A stretch of DNA of 64,000 nt from Carboxylicivirga litoralis. Its GTDB lineage: Bacteria > Bacteroidota > Bacteroidia > Bacteroidales > Marinilabiliaceae. Of this stretch, positions 37,525 through 46,347 are shown one piece after another; within the stretch, counting starts at the first letter, position 1; each line of letters begins with the position of its first letter. The stretch lies in the NCBI RefSeq assembly GCF_025499605.1, contig NZ_JAFMVC010000003.1, positions 285,677 to 349,676 of the forward strand, written 5' to 3'. The notes beneath the pieces were generated by a model. That model saw nothing but the letters and a program-made list of their open reading frames with translations, had not been told where the DNA came from and searched no databases. The translations under genes and the position numbers were made by a program.

Positions 37525-38937
37525 TTATTCTTCCTCAACTACAATGAGTTCGTCTTCTGTTTGTTGTTTCTTTTTACGACCGTTAAATACAAAGTTTATA
37601 CCTAATCGGGCATTGACATATTTAGCTTTGTCAGGAACAATTAATGAGTTCAGGTTATCTGTGGCAGCATAAATCTGGAATGCTCCTAGCTTTAAAGCAA
37701 TGCCTGTACCAAAGTTAGCAGGTGCATTTTTCATTAGCGAATAGGTGAAAACTGTTGACAATGCTTTACCCGGGTTAAGGCCGACGGCTAATGTTGTTTC
37801 GGGCACTGTTTTGCCATCAACAAAGTAGGATTTGTAGATAGCACCCAAATCCAACCATTCTTTTGGTTGATACTGAGCGGTGACATTAAAGCTTCCCATA
37901 ATATTGGTTTTGTAGCTCGATTCATCGCTGCTGAATTTAAATGAATCTTCAAAATCATCGGCTAAATCTTCCAGGTAATCCACATCATCATCATCACCTG
38001 TGATAGTTTGAGAAATATCAACACCATTGTATTCAAAAGTGCCGTTTGAGAAGAATCGATTGGTGTTGCTTTTCCAGTTGATAAAACCAATATCGTTAAC
38101 AGCTGCACCAAAGGTCCATTTTTCGTTGAGTTGGTATGTTAACCCGGCATCAAAACCAAAACCGCGGTTATCGCCCATAAGTATGTCTGCCACATCAGCA
38201 TCGTCATCGGTGCTAATATCATCAATGTAGCCATCTTCGTCTAAATCAACCACTAATGGGTACGATGTGCGGATAGCAGCATCAGAGGTCATGAGCATGC
38301 GGCCATCTTCAAAAGTTTCGATGCCTACGTTAAATTTTTCCGTTTCAGCATTGGCTACACCAATAAGGTACTTAATGCGTGCACCAAAGGTTAATTTCTC
38401 GGTGATAGGGTGTGAAATGCCTAATGCCACCTCATGGTAATCCATGGTATTTATAAATAAATCCGACAAGCTATGGTTGATGGGTACATCCTGGTCATAG
38501 TTGTAATTACCGTAGCGTAAATCAAGCAATGATTCTGGGTAGTTCATTTTCGCTTTTAGTCGATGGTTAACGTCGAAGGTAATAAAGGCCTTTTTTATGC
38601 GAAAGCCAAAACCAACAATTTGGACCGATGCTTCGGTAGCAAATAAGTTATTCGCTTGCATGTTTTCGGCCAGATTATCAAGGTCTATAACCAATGAATC
38701 GGCTTGCAAGCCTGTGCCACTACGGATTACATCCGACCATGAAAAACCAGTGTTACTGCCGTTGATTTTTACGGAACCTAAAGCTGGTAATGCAAAATAA
38801 CCGCCTTTAACCGGGCGAAATGCAGGATTGATTTGAGTGGTTTGCGGCACTCCTTTTAATAACATAAAAGCATTGTCCTGAGCTTGAGTCAATATTGATG
38901 CACAGAACAAAATGATGGCAATATATATATGTTTCAT
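37525..38937 (-). CDS. DUF5723-type outer-membrane barrel protein, cassette copy 1
   Basis: A 470-aa predicted outer-membrane barrel. Seen: signal peptide MKHIYIAIILFCASILTQAQ, AFRPVKGGYFALPALGSVKING, and a final strand YVNARLGINFVFNG, ending with a charged tail KKKQQTEDELIVVEEE. Similarity to the 34471-35865 protein runs end to end (by eye, over half of aligned residues). An Asp-rich insert (DEDGYIDDISTDDDADVAD) could bind Ca. It lies 25 bp after the lipoprotein at 38963-40474. Function unknown. Confidence 0.75.
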   Translation of the reverse strand: MKHIYIAIILFCASILTQAQDNAFMLLKGVPQTTQINPAFRPVKGGYFALPALGSVKINGSNTGFSWSDVIRSGTGLQADSLVIDLDNLAENMQANNLFATEASVQIVGFGFRIKKAFITFDVNHRLKAKMNYPESLLDLRYGNYNYDQDVPINHSLSDLFINTMDYHEVALGISHPITEKLTFGARIKYLIGVANAETEKFNVGIETFEDGRMLMTSDAAIRTSYPLVVDLDEDGYIDDISTDDDADVADILMGDNRGFGFDAGLTYQLNEKWTFGAAVNDIGFINWKSNTNRFFSNGTFEYNGVDISQTITGDDDDVDYLEDLADDFEDSFKFSSDESSYKTNIMGSFNVTAQYQPKEWLDLGAIYKSYFVDGKTVPETTLAVGLNPGKALSTVFTYSLMKNAPANFGTGIALKLGAFQIYAATDNLNSLIVPDKAKYVNARLGINFVFNGRKKKQQTEDELIVVEEE

Positions 38938-38962
38938 CGTATAGTTTCTTTAAATAGTTGGA

Positions 38963-40474
38963 TTAGTTGTTTTGAACAATTTTGCCTTTAATACCAAGCT
39001 GAATCGTCAGTTCATGGCTTTTTAAGAAAACAACCGATGTTCCATTTTCGTAGTCACTTGTTTGAAGCGAGGCTTTAATACGTATCTCTTCTGATTGGTT
39101 CAGATTCTTGATTTGTGCATCTGTTAGGTCAATCACCTCGGTATGGCTTACTTTTTCAGTTACTAAACCTTCGCTGTTAACACTTGCTGCTTTTATGATA
39201 TTGACTTCAATAAGTTCAAGTACTTGCTGTGTTTCCTCATCGTAGAACTCCAGGTCGGCCTTTGCCGCTAGTGGAAATCCGTTTTCTGAAGTAAAGACTA
39301 ATCGTGCGTTGGTAATGTCTTCAATCACATCAATATCATCCAATTCTACCACTTCCTCGTCAAGCATCGCATCAAGTTTCAGGTCAAGTGGCACTTCAAC
39401 ACCATAGCCAACATAAATGCGGTCATCTTCATATAGCTCAATTTCGTCGGCATTTGTAGCGCCCGGATTTAGAACCAGATCACCTTCGTAAATGAGGTTG
39501 GTTGGTGTTTTAGCGATAAAATCAATAACACCGGAGTTATTGCGATTTAACTCATATTTATATCTGATTTTGTCTTCGCCTTGGGGACAAGCTGGAAGTT
39601 CAATTGCTGGAGAACTTAAGGAGGTTGTTCCGCCATCTTCCAATTGACCTGTTAAATCAGGTACGATAAGACCTTTAAATGGTGTTGCATTATCAAATAT
39701 AAGCGACAAGCGAGGGTCTTTAAATTCCACATCACCTGGGATGTCTTCTAAGATATCAAAGTCAAGATCATAAGTGTTTCTTTCCATCTTAACGGCGTTT
39801 TCGGCCATGGTACCTTTAATATACTTCAGTACAAAATCGCCCATACTAATTGAAATGTAGCCTGTTGCATTTTGATAATAAGCGGCTGTATACTTCGGTC
39901 TGATTGAGATATTGACCGGAAGTTGATTGTTGGCTAATTCAAAATGATCACCCTCAAAATTCTGTGATGAGGTTTGGTAGTTATTCAATTCCAGTTCAAT
40001 CGTTTTACCCACTCCGTCATTGGCCGATGGAAAAGCAAGGGTTAAAATGACAGGCTCTTGCATGTTACTGGCCGAAGCAGAAATGGTGTAGTCCATTTCT
40101 ACAGCTTTTACTGTTGCATCAGGAATAGTGAAAGCAATGGTGTTGCTCACTTCAATTTGCTTTTGCTCATTAAAAACATAATAGTTGAAGGGAAGATTAC
40201 TTAACGAAGCATCCGAGACTCTGAAAAAGTCATTAATGCCAACATATTCAGCTGAATCCTTCTCACTAAAAAAAATGATGTTATCATCTTCATACTTTAT
40301 CATATCGGTTTGATCCGATAGAATATCACCCATTGTAACGGTTGTGTGTGCCAGCGGAAGAATAATTCCACTTGTTAGGTTAACATCATCCACAATTAAA
40401 TCGGTGTCAAATTCATCACCAATACAGCCTGCCAGCAATGATAGCGAAAGCAAGCTCACCCAAATTTTTTTCAT
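38963..40474 (-). CDS. Cassette lipoprotein, copy 1
   Basis: A 503-aa predicted lipoprotein (MKKIWVSLLSLSLLAGC, lipobox Cys17), beta-rich and Asp/Glu-rich, with no known motif. It is homologous to 35880-37403: ITLPLAHTTVTMGDILSDQTDMIKYEDD here matches LPLVNASVTMADIFSESADYVKYYTDE there. It is the first gene of a lipoprotein-barrel pair. Its promoter must lie in 40475-40620, where I see no clear -7 box. Confidence 0.7.
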   Translation of the reverse strand: MKKIWVSLLSLSLLAGCIGDEFDTDLIVDDVNLTSGIILPLAHTTVTMGDILSDQTDMIKYEDDNIIFFSEKDSAEYVGINDFFRVSDASLSNLPFNYYVFNEQKQIEVSNTIAFTIPDATVKAVEMDYTISASASNMQEPVILTLAFPSANDGVGKTIELELNNYQTSSQNFEGDHFELANNQLPVNISIRPKYTAAYYQNATGYISISMGDFVLKYIKGTMAENAVKMERNTYDLDFDILEDIPGDVEFKDPRLSLIFDNATPFKGLIVPDLTGQLEDGGTTSLSSPAIELPACPQGEDKIRYKYELNRNNSGVIDFIAKTPTNLIYEGDLVLNPGATNADEIELYEDDRIYVGYGVEVPLDLKLDAMLDEEVVELDDIDVIEDITNARLVFTSENGFPLAAKADLEFYDEETQQVLELIEVNIIKAASVNSEGLVTEKVSHTEVIDLTDAQIKNLNQSEEIRIKASLQTSDYENGTSVVFLKSHELTIQLGIKGKIVQNN

Positions 40475-40786
40475 GTCCTTTTTTTATTTCAATGCCCGAG
40501 GAACAAAACAAGCACATCACAAAAACGACTGTTTTAGTGTCTGGTAAATGTTGAAAAAGATTGTTTCTCGCCCGTTCCCACCAAGCTGAATATTATATTT
40601 GGGAATAACGTAAGGAGTGAGCTAAGGTTTCAGCAATTGATGCCGATTTGATTTAAGTTTTTGTGATTTTTCTCACCCACAATGGGTATGTGCTCTAAGT
40701 GTCAGAATTTCTTGCGTATATGATGGAAGGTGTTGTAAATGGCGAAAAGTGGCTTTTACACGAATACAGGTTTTTACTTGATTAAT

Positions 40787-40834
40787 AACCCGAGTTCGAT
40801 TTAAATTTCAGAAATTTTACGTCGAACTTGGGTT
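40787..40834. repeat. Nested inverted repeat (cruciform-like)
   Basis: The outer arms AACCCGAGTTCGA and TCGAACTTGGGTT pair with one mismatch; inside lies a second perfect stem AAATTTC / GAAATTT with a 1-nt centre. It is in the 416-bp gene-free stretch between the cassette lipoprotein and dnaJ. The rest of that stretch (40475-40786) holds nothing I recognise. Confidence 0.6.
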
Positions 40835-40839
40835 AATAC

Positions 40840-40868
40840 AAAAAAAAGAGCCGGAATATTCCGACTCT
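40840..40868 (-). terminator. Terminator of grpE-dnaJ
   Basis: A stem AGAGCCGGAA/TATTCCGACTCT with one mismatch is flanked on its left by an A-run, giving a U-tract on the minus-strand transcript just after the dnaJ stop codon. Confidence 0.75.
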
Positions 40869-40890
40869 GTTGTATGATTGTTGATACAAT

Positions 40891-42039
40891 TTAATCGAAC
40901 ATGCTACGCATGCGACTAAAAAAACCTTCTCCACTGCCTTGTTGTGGTTCAAAGCTCTCAGCCCCCTGGAATTTCTCAACTATTTTACGTTCTTCCTTTG
41001 TAATTTCTTTCGGAATGAAAACCTGTATGTGAACCAATAAATCACCTTTTCCGTAACTATTAACTTCCGGTAATCCTTTTCCGCGGAGGCGTAAGATTTT
41101 ACCTGGTTGCGTTCCGGCTTCTACTTTAACTTTAACAGCACCATCAACAGTTGGTATCTCGGCTGTTTTACCAAGGATAGCATCCGGTATACTGATGTTT
41201 AAACTGTAAATAAGGTTGTTACCATCGCGAACCAATTCAGGGTGTTTTTCTTCTTCAATTAACACCAGCAAGTCACCATTGATACCTCCCCGGCGAGCGG
41301 CATTTCCTTTACCCGAAACAGATAACTGCATGCCTTCTTCAACACCAGCAGGAATATTCAAGCTGATAATTTCCTCATCACGCATAATCCCTTCGCCAGC
41401 ACAATGCTTACACTTGTTAGTGATGATTTTTCCTTCGCCACCACATGTAGGACAGGTTGATGCTGTTTGCATTTGTCCTAATATAGTGTTAGAAATGCGT
41501 GTTACCTGACCACTACCATGACACGTTGAACAGGTGCTATATGATGAACCGTTTTCGGCACCTGAGCCACTACAGTGTTTACATTCAACGTATTTTTTAA
41601 CTTTAATCTTTTTCTCAGCACCGTTGGCAATTTCACTGAGGTTAAGTTTTACTTTTACACGAAGGTTAGAGCCTTTGTTAACACGACGGCCACCTCGTGA
41701 AGAACCACCAAAGCCTCCAAAACCGCCGAATCCGCCACCAAAGATATCGCCAAAGTGAGAGAAGATATCATCCATTGACATACCTCCACCACCGAAGCCA
41801 CCTCCTGCAGCACCGCCTACTCCAGCGTGTCCATATTGATCGTAACGCTGACGTTTTTCGTCGCTCGAAAGCACTTCATAAGCCTCAGCGGCTTCTTTAA
41901 ACTTTTCTTCAGCTGCTTTGTCGCCCTGGTTTTTGTCCGGGTGATATTTAATGGCCTTTTTACGATAGGCTTTCTTTATTTCTTCTTTTGAAGCACCTTT
42001 AGATACTTCCAGCACTTCATAATAATCTCTTTTCGACAT
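40891..42039 (-). CDS. dnaJ: Chaperone DnaJ
   Basis: An Hsp40 co-chaperone of DnaK (382 aa, class A). Seen: the J domain with HPDKNQGD (about residues 33-40), a Gly/Phe-rich linker (about 75-120), four CxxCxGxG-type zinc repeats ([32 protein letters not shown]; about 150-222), and the C-terminal substrate-binding domains. It follows grpE by 12 bp. dnaK is not in the window. Confidence 0.97.
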   Translation of the reverse strand: MSKRDYYEVLEVSKGASKEEIKKAYRKKAIKYHPDKNQGDKAAEEKFKEAAEAYEVLSSDEKRQRYDQYGHAGVGGAAGGGFGGGGMSMDDIFSHFGDIFGGGFGGFGGFGGSSRGGRRVNKGSNLRVKVKLNLSEIANGAEKKIKVKKYVECKHCSGSGAENGSSYSTCSTCHGSGQVTRISNTILGQMQTASTCPTCGGEGKIITNKCKHCAGEGIMRDEEIISLNIPAGVEEGMQLSVSGKGNAARRGGINGDLLVLIEEEKHPELVRDGNNLIYSLNISIPDAILGKTAEIPTVDGAVKVKVEAGTQPGKILRLRGKGLPEVNSYGKGDLLVHIQVFIPKEITKEERKIVEKFQGAESFEPQQGSGEGFFSRMRSMFD

Positions 42040-42051
42040 AGCTCAGCCTAT

Positions 42052-42687
42052 TTATTCGCCAACAACAACTTTAGAAAAACGCACTACTTTTTCGTGCAGT
42101 GTATACCCCTTTTCAATGCAGTCAATTACTTTACCTTTCATCTCCTCAGCAGGAGCGGGTATTTTAGTCACTGCTTCGTGCAGGTCCGTATCAAATTCTT
42201 TATCTTTTGCTTCAATTTCTTTCATGCCTTGTTGGCCAAGAAAATCGTTGAATTTAGTATGGATAAGCTTCATACCTTGCTTCAATGCCTCCACATCTTT
42301 TGCATCATCCATGTGAGCCATGGCTCGGTCAAAATCATCAATGACAGGCAGCAGGGCTAGTAAAATGCTTTCGCCAGCTGTCTTGGTTAGTTCCATCTTC
42401 TCTTTTAAAGTACGACGGCGGTAATTGTCATATTCAGCACTCAGGCGAAGGTATTTATCGTTAATCTCACTCAGCTTATCGGCTGTCTTTTCTTCTTCAG
42501 TCTGCTCCCGAGTTTCTTCATTAACTTCTTCTTGCTGCTCTTCGTTTGTCACTGTTTCTTCATTAACTTCTTCTTGCTGCTCTTCGTTTGTCACTGTTTC
42601 TTCATTCATTTCGTTAATATCGTCAGCAGCTTGTGTATCCATGGCTTTTTCTTTCGCTTTCTCCTTTTTCGATGACTTCTTATCCAT
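42052..42687 (-). CDS. grpE: Nucleotide exchange factor GrpE
   Basis: The DnaK nucleotide-exchange factor (211 aa). Seen: the coiled-coil EYDNYRRRTLKEKMELTKTAGESILLALLPVIDDFDRAMAH start and the C-terminal beta-domain LHEAVTKIPAPAEEMKGKVIDCIEKGYTLHEKVVRFSKVVVGE. The N-terminal 70 residues are acidic and hold a 14-residue repeat NEETVTNEEQQEEV in two copies plus a third partial. It is the first gene of grpE-dnaJ. A TAAATTTG -7 box on the minus strand (42750-42757) marks the likely promoter. Confidence 0.96.
   Translation of the reverse strand: MDKKSSKKEKAKEKAMDTQAADDINEMNEETVTNEEQQEEVNEETVTNEEQQEEVNEETREQTEEEKTADKLSEINDKYLRLSAEYDNYRRRTLKEKMELTKTAGESILLALLPVIDDFDRAMAHMDDAKDVEALKQGMKLIHTKFNDFLGQQGMKEIEAKDKEFDTDLHEAVTKIPAPAEEMKGKVIDCIEKGYTLHEKVVRFSKVVVGE
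42513..42596. repeat. Two perfect 42-bp tandem copies within grpE
   Basis: 42513-42554 and 42555-42596 are identical 42-bp units encoding the 14-residue acidic repeat; a third copy begins at 42597 and breaks off. The absence of divergence points to recent slippage. Confidence 0.9.
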
Positions 42688-42749
42688 TATATCTTACTTT
42701 TATTATTTTCTTCCTTGAACCAAGTGTTTTTGACTTGATTTTCCAGCTG

Positions 42750-42798
42750 CAAATTTACAATTATTCTGCCATTTTATTTTGCATGGACAAAATGACAG
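42750..42798 (-). promoter_or_regulatory. grpE promoter with inverted repeat
   Basis: The minus-strand -7 box TAAATTTG (42750-42757) lies downstream of an imperfect inverted repeat CTGCCATTTT / AAAATGACAG (42766-42775, 42789-42798; one mismatch). The repeat covers the expected -33 region, so it may be a heat-shock control element. No CIRCE element is seen. Confidence 0.35.
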
Positions 42799-42840
42799 TT
42801 TTTCATTAGATATGTATTGACATAAAGCCATAGCATGACA

Positions 42841-42873
42841 AAAGGCACTAACCTATATGGAGAAAGTGCCTTT
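42841..42873 (-). terminator. Terminator after the TlpA-like gene
   Basis: The perfect arms AAAGGCACT and AGTGCCTTT have a 15-nt loop and lie 24 bp beyond the stop codon of the minus-strand thioredoxin-like gene. A short T-run exists on both strands. Confidence 0.6.
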
Positions 42874-42896
42874 TTGCCATTTAAATATGTTCAAAT

Positions 42897-43424
42897 CTAT
42901 TTAATCAACCCTTGCAGAGTGGCTTTTAGATTTTGCCCGCGCAGGTTTTTAGCAATGATAACCCCATCTTTATCAATCAAAAAGTTCATAGGAATACCGT
43001 TGACTCCATACATGGCTGCGGCTCTACTGTTCCAACCGGCTAAATCACTTACATGATAGGGCCAGCTCAACTGATCGTCTTCAATCGCATGCTTCCAGGC
43101 TGCCTGCTTTTTATCCAGTGAGACACTGTAAATAGTAAAGCCCTTACCTCCTTTAAATTCCATATCTTTAAATGAGTTATAGGTGTCAACAACATATGGG
43201 TTTTCGCGTCGGCATGGTGGGCACCAGCTGGCCCAAAAGTCGATTAATACTAACTGACCTCGTAAAGACTCCAGTTCAATGGCTTTTCCTTCAGGATTGC
43301 GCAGTTTAATGTTAGGCGCTATATCGCCAATATTAGTACCTTTTTTTTGTCCCAATACTGTTACAGCGTTAAGCAGCATAAATAGGATAAGCACCCCAAA
43401 AGGGTATTTATTCAATTGTTTCAT
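42897..43424 (-). CDS. TlpA-like secreted thiol-disulfide oxidoreductase
   Basis: A 175-aa exported thioredoxin-fold protein. Seen: signal peptide or anchor (about residues 1-26), then the AhpC-TSA/Redoxin-like fold with active site Cys68-Pro-Pro-Cys71 in FWASWCPPCRRENPYVV and a cis-Pro region GVNGIPMNFLIDKDG. It probably reduces or isomerises periplasmic disulfides or serves cytochrome maturation (inference). It lies 17 bp downstream of a homologue that lacks both cysteines (43442-43972), so the two are co-transcribed. Confidence 0.87.
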   Translation of the reverse strand: MKQLNKYPFGVLILFMLLNAVTVLGQKKGTNIGDIAPNIKLRNPEGKAIELESLRGQLVLIDFWASWCPPCRRENPYVVDTYNSFKDMEFKGGKGFTIYSVSLDKKQAAWKHAIEDDQLSWPYHVSDLAGWNSRAAAMYGVNGIPMNFLIDKDGVIIAKNLRGQNLKATLQGLIK

Positions 43425-43441
43425 AAATAAAAGTTGGGTGT

Positions 43442-43972
43442 TTAAATCGCAGAAAGAAAGGCTAGCGATTTTTCAATCGTTGAATACTCGACGTCTTTAT
43501 TAACTATACGTCCCTCACCGTCAATAAGAATATTAATCGGCTCTTTGATGTTGTACATCTTGCTAATGCTACCGTTAGCACCCATGAAATTGCAGATGTG
43601 CATAAATCCCATGGTTTCGTCTTGCTCAATGGCAAGGTTTAGTGGAGCTTTAAAGCGGTCAAGCGATATACTTACTACTACAAACTCTTGCCCATTGTGG
43701 AAATTCTGAGTCTGATAAGTTTCGTGTAATGCATTCAAGTAGTAATTATTCATGCGTGACTGCGCATCGTAGGACGCCCAGAAATTAAGAAGAACCATTT
43801 TTCCTTGAAGATCCTTCAGATTAAACGGCGTACCATCGATAAGCTCAGTTTGAAAAACCGGCGCTTTATTTCCGGCTTCCAAGCCAACTGTAGGCTTCTG
43901 ATTGTCAGTGTTAAATGACAAAAAGAATAAGCTCACAGTTATAGTAGCTAATATTAATTTTAGCTGCTTCAT
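43442..43972 (-). CDS. Thioredoxin-fold protein lacking the CxxC motif
   Basis: A 176-aa exported homologue of the adjacent TlpA-like protein. Signal peptide about residues 1-20; fold motifs LNFWASYDAQSRMNNYYLNAL and YNIKEPINILIDGEG. Where the active neighbour has Cys68 and Cys71 this one has Tyr68 and Gln71, so it cannot do thiol redox chemistry by the usual mechanism. The rest of the fold is retained, arguing for a structural or binding role rather than simple decay. It is first of the two-gene unit. Confidence 0.8.
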   Translation of the reverse strand: MKQLKLILATITVSLFFLSFNTDNQKPTVGLEAGNKAPVFQTELIDGTPFNLKDLQGKMVLLNFWASYDAQSRMNNYYLNALHETYQTQNFHNGQEFVVVSISLDRFKAPLNLAIEQDETMGFMHICNFMGANGSISKMYNIKEPINILIDGEGRIVNKDVEYSTIEKSLAFLSAI

Positions 43973-44284
43973 GATACATTAATTGAATTAAATTTCGTGT
44001 AAAGTTTCAGAAAAATAAACGAGGTATTTTTTCTTTTTAGATGAACATGCAGTTTTATGTGATGAAGTGTGTGATTTCTATGTGCAAAGGTAAATTGACA
44101 TATCGCGATAGCCAATTAATAAACACTTGTATTTGTAGAATCTATTTTTATATTAGTCAGTGTAATTTTGTAATTAACAGATATGCAGATAGATGCAATG
44201 GTAAGTTGCGAGTATAATTTTTTAGAATAGTTCTAAATAGGCTAACTTTAAGCCGATTGGTTGCACAAAAAATGTTAAGAGAAC
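43973..44284. other. Gene-free stretch with no recognised feature
   Basis: A 312-bp AT-rich gap between murA and the CxxC-less thioredoxin-fold gene. I see no hairpin with a T-run, no repeat and no RNA gene. It must hold the murA 3' end and the promoter of the downstream pair. Confidence 0.4.
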
Positions 44285-45589
44285 TTAAATTCTTTTGATT
44301 CGAGCGCCTAGTTTCTGAAGCCTAATATCAATGTTTTGATAGCCGCGATCGATTTGCTCAATGTTTTGAATGGTACTTTTCCCCTGAGCGGATAACGCTG
44401 CTATTAGCAAAGCAACTCCGGCGCGTATATCCGGCGATGTTAAATTGGCACCTCTTAGTGCATTTTCTTTGTTTAAACCAATCACAGTAGCACGGTGTGG
44501 ATCACAAAGAATGATACGTGCACCCATGTCAATCAATTTATCGACAAAGAATAAACGGCTTTCAAACATTTTTTGATGAATAAGCACACTACCTTTAGCT
44601 TGAGTTGCAACCACCAAAAATACACTCAGTAAATCAGGTGTTAATCCTGGCCATGGTGCATCGGCAATGGTCATTATTGAACCATCGATAAAGGTGTCAA
44701 TTTCGTAGCTTTCCTGTGCTGGAATATGAATATCGTCGCCAACGACCTCCAGTTTAATACCCATGCGCTGAAACATCATTGGAATAATACCTAAATGCTC
44801 AAAACCAACATTTTTAATGGTTATTTCAGAGCTGGTCATAGCGGCCATACCAATAAAACTACCCACCTCAATCATATCTGGTAGAATTGTGTGCGTGCAT
44901 GCGTTCAACTCCTTGACACCTTCAATGGTTAATAAGTTGGAGCCTACTCCTGTGATTTTGGCGCCCATGGCAATCAGCATTTTGGATAGCTGTTGCAAAT
45001 AGGGTTCGCAAGCTGCATTATATATCGTGGTTGTTCCCGGTGTTAGCACGGCTGCCATTAATATGTTGGCTGTTCCTGTAACTGATGCTTCGTCAAGCAA
45101 CATATAGCAACCTTTCATCTCTGATGCTTCAACCGTATAAAAGATGTCTTCCGCATCGAAATTGAAGCGAGCCCCCAATTTTTCAAACCCGATAAAGTGT
45201 GTATCCAAACGGCGACGGCCAATTTTGTCACCTCCTGGTTTAGGAAAATAAGCTTTCCCAAATCGTGCTAACAAAGGCCCCATTATCATTATTGAACCAC
45301 GTAATGACGATGCTCTTTTCTTGAATGCTTTGGTTTGAAGAAATTCCAAATTCACATTGGCAGCTGTAAACTCACAGGTGTTGCGATCAATGCGATTAAT
45401 AACAACACTCATTTCACCTAATAAATCTATTAGGTTGTTAACGTCAACAATGTCGGGTATGTTATTAATAGTGACTTTTTCAGAAGTCAGTAATACAGCA
45501 CAGATCACCTGTAAAGCTTCGTTTTTAGCTCCCTGAGGTGTAATTTCTCCTTTCAGGCGATGACCGCCTTCTATTTCAAAGCAATTCAT
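44285..45589 (-). CDS. murA: UDP-N-acetylglucosamine 1-carboxyvinyltransferase MurA, Asp-type active site
   Basis: It catalyses the first committed step of peptidoglycan synthesis, adding enolpyruvate from PEP to UDP-GlcNAc. 434 aa, normal length. Seen: QGAKNEALQ near the N-terminus, RGSIMIMGPLLARFGKAY, PGGDKIGRRRLDTHFIGFEKLGA, and DIRAGVALLIAAL near the C-terminus. The loop residue that is Cys115 in E. coli (PGGCTIG) is Asp121 here (codon at 45227-45229). Asp at that site is known from Mycobacterium, Chlamydia and Borrelia MurA and makes the enzyme insensitive to fosfomycin. It follows a DUF4290 gene by 26 bp. Confidence 0.95.
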   Translation of the reverse strand: MNCFEIEGGHRLKGEITPQGAKNEALQVICAVLLTSEKVTINNIPDIVDVNNLIDLLGEMSVVINRIDRNTCEFTAANVNLEFLQTKAFKKRASSLRGSIMIMGPLLARFGKAYFPKPGGDKIGRRRLDTHFIGFEKLGARFNFDAEDIFYTVEASEMKGCYMLLDEASVTGTANILMAAVLTPGTTTIYNAACEPYLQQLSKMLIAMGAKITGVGSNLLTIEGVKELNACTHTILPDMIEVGSFIGMAAMTSSEITIKNVGFEHLGIIPMMFQRMGIKLEVVGDDIHIPAQESYEIDTFIDGSIMTIADAPWPGLTPDLLSVFLVVATQAKGSVLIHQKMFESRLFFVDKLIDMGARIILCDPHRATVIGLNKENALRGANLTSPDIRAGVALLIAALSAQGKSTIQNIEQIDRGYQNIDIRLQKLGARIKRI

Positions 45590-45615
45590 TACGATAAGTT
45601 TAGGGTAATTTTTTA

Positions 45616-46221
45616 TTACTTCTTCTTTGGTTTGTTTTGCGGACGCTTTTTGCGAGCATTACGATTTTGGTGCTGTTCCTTAAACTCAGTTAGTTTGGTT
45701 CCTTCTTCAGCAATGAGTTTGCCTTTTGATAATTTTTTTAAATCATCAAAAATACGATCGTCGGTCACAGAGTCTTTATTCCATATGAACAACGACTTTT
45801 TCATGTGGTTGCAAATCATCACAATGAGATGTTTACGCTCGGTTTCATCTTCAAGTAGGATGGCTTGTTCAATCATTTTTTCAACCAACTCACCAAAGTG
45901 CATGTAGCTGATTTTGCTGTTACGATAAGGTATTTTATCTGGTCGTTTGGTTAATGTTTCTTTAGCCAGCAACTCATAAGGGTAGTCTATGTCTAACTGA
46001 AAATCAGACATAATGGCTAAATGATCCCACAATTTGTGTTTGAAGTCATTCACATCACGCAAGTGAGGAAACATATTTCCCATGATGCCAATAATAGTCT
46101 TCGCACACTTTGTTCTTTCTTCCCGATCCTCGATGGTAACCGCATGGTCAACCATCTTTTGAATATGACGGCCATATTCAGGCAGAATCAAATTTTTTCG
46201 ATTAGAATTGTAATCCATCAA
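45616..46221 (-). CDS. DUF4290 family protein
   Basis: A 201-aa soluble helical protein with a Lys/Arg-rich C-terminal tail (NRNARKKRPQNKPKKK). Motifs NLILPEYGRHIQKMVDHAV, IIGIMGNMFPHLRDV, FKHKLWDHLAIMS and YPYELLAKE identify DUF4290, a family restricted to Bacteroidota whose role is unknown. It lies upstream of murA in the same direction, a pairing that suggests a cell-wall or growth link (inference). Starts at 46221 and 46218 are equivalent. Confidence 0.85.
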   Translation of the reverse strand: MMDYNSNRKNLILPEYGRHIQKMVDHAVTIEDREERTKCAKTIIGIMGNMFPHLRDVNDFKHKLWDHLAIMSDFQLDIDYPYELLAKETLTKRPDKIPYRNSKISYMHFGELVEKMIEQAILLEDETERKHLIVMICNHMKKSLFIWNKDSVTDDRIFDDLKKLSKGKLIAEEGTKLTEFKEQHQNRNARKKRPQNKPKKK

Positions 46222-46347
46222 TTGGTATTAAAATCTTACTTTTTTATCCTTCAAACGGTGGTATGTTCTACGGAATTTTCTTTAATAATTCCTTTCGGAG
46301 TAGTGTTACTTTGTTGTTTATTAGCGCAGTAACTGAATGCCACAAAA

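Noticed and set aside
42688..42834. CIRCE element ahead of grpE
   Set aside because: No TTAGCACTC-N9-GAGTGCTAA is present; only a weaker inverted repeat was found and is reported with low confidence.
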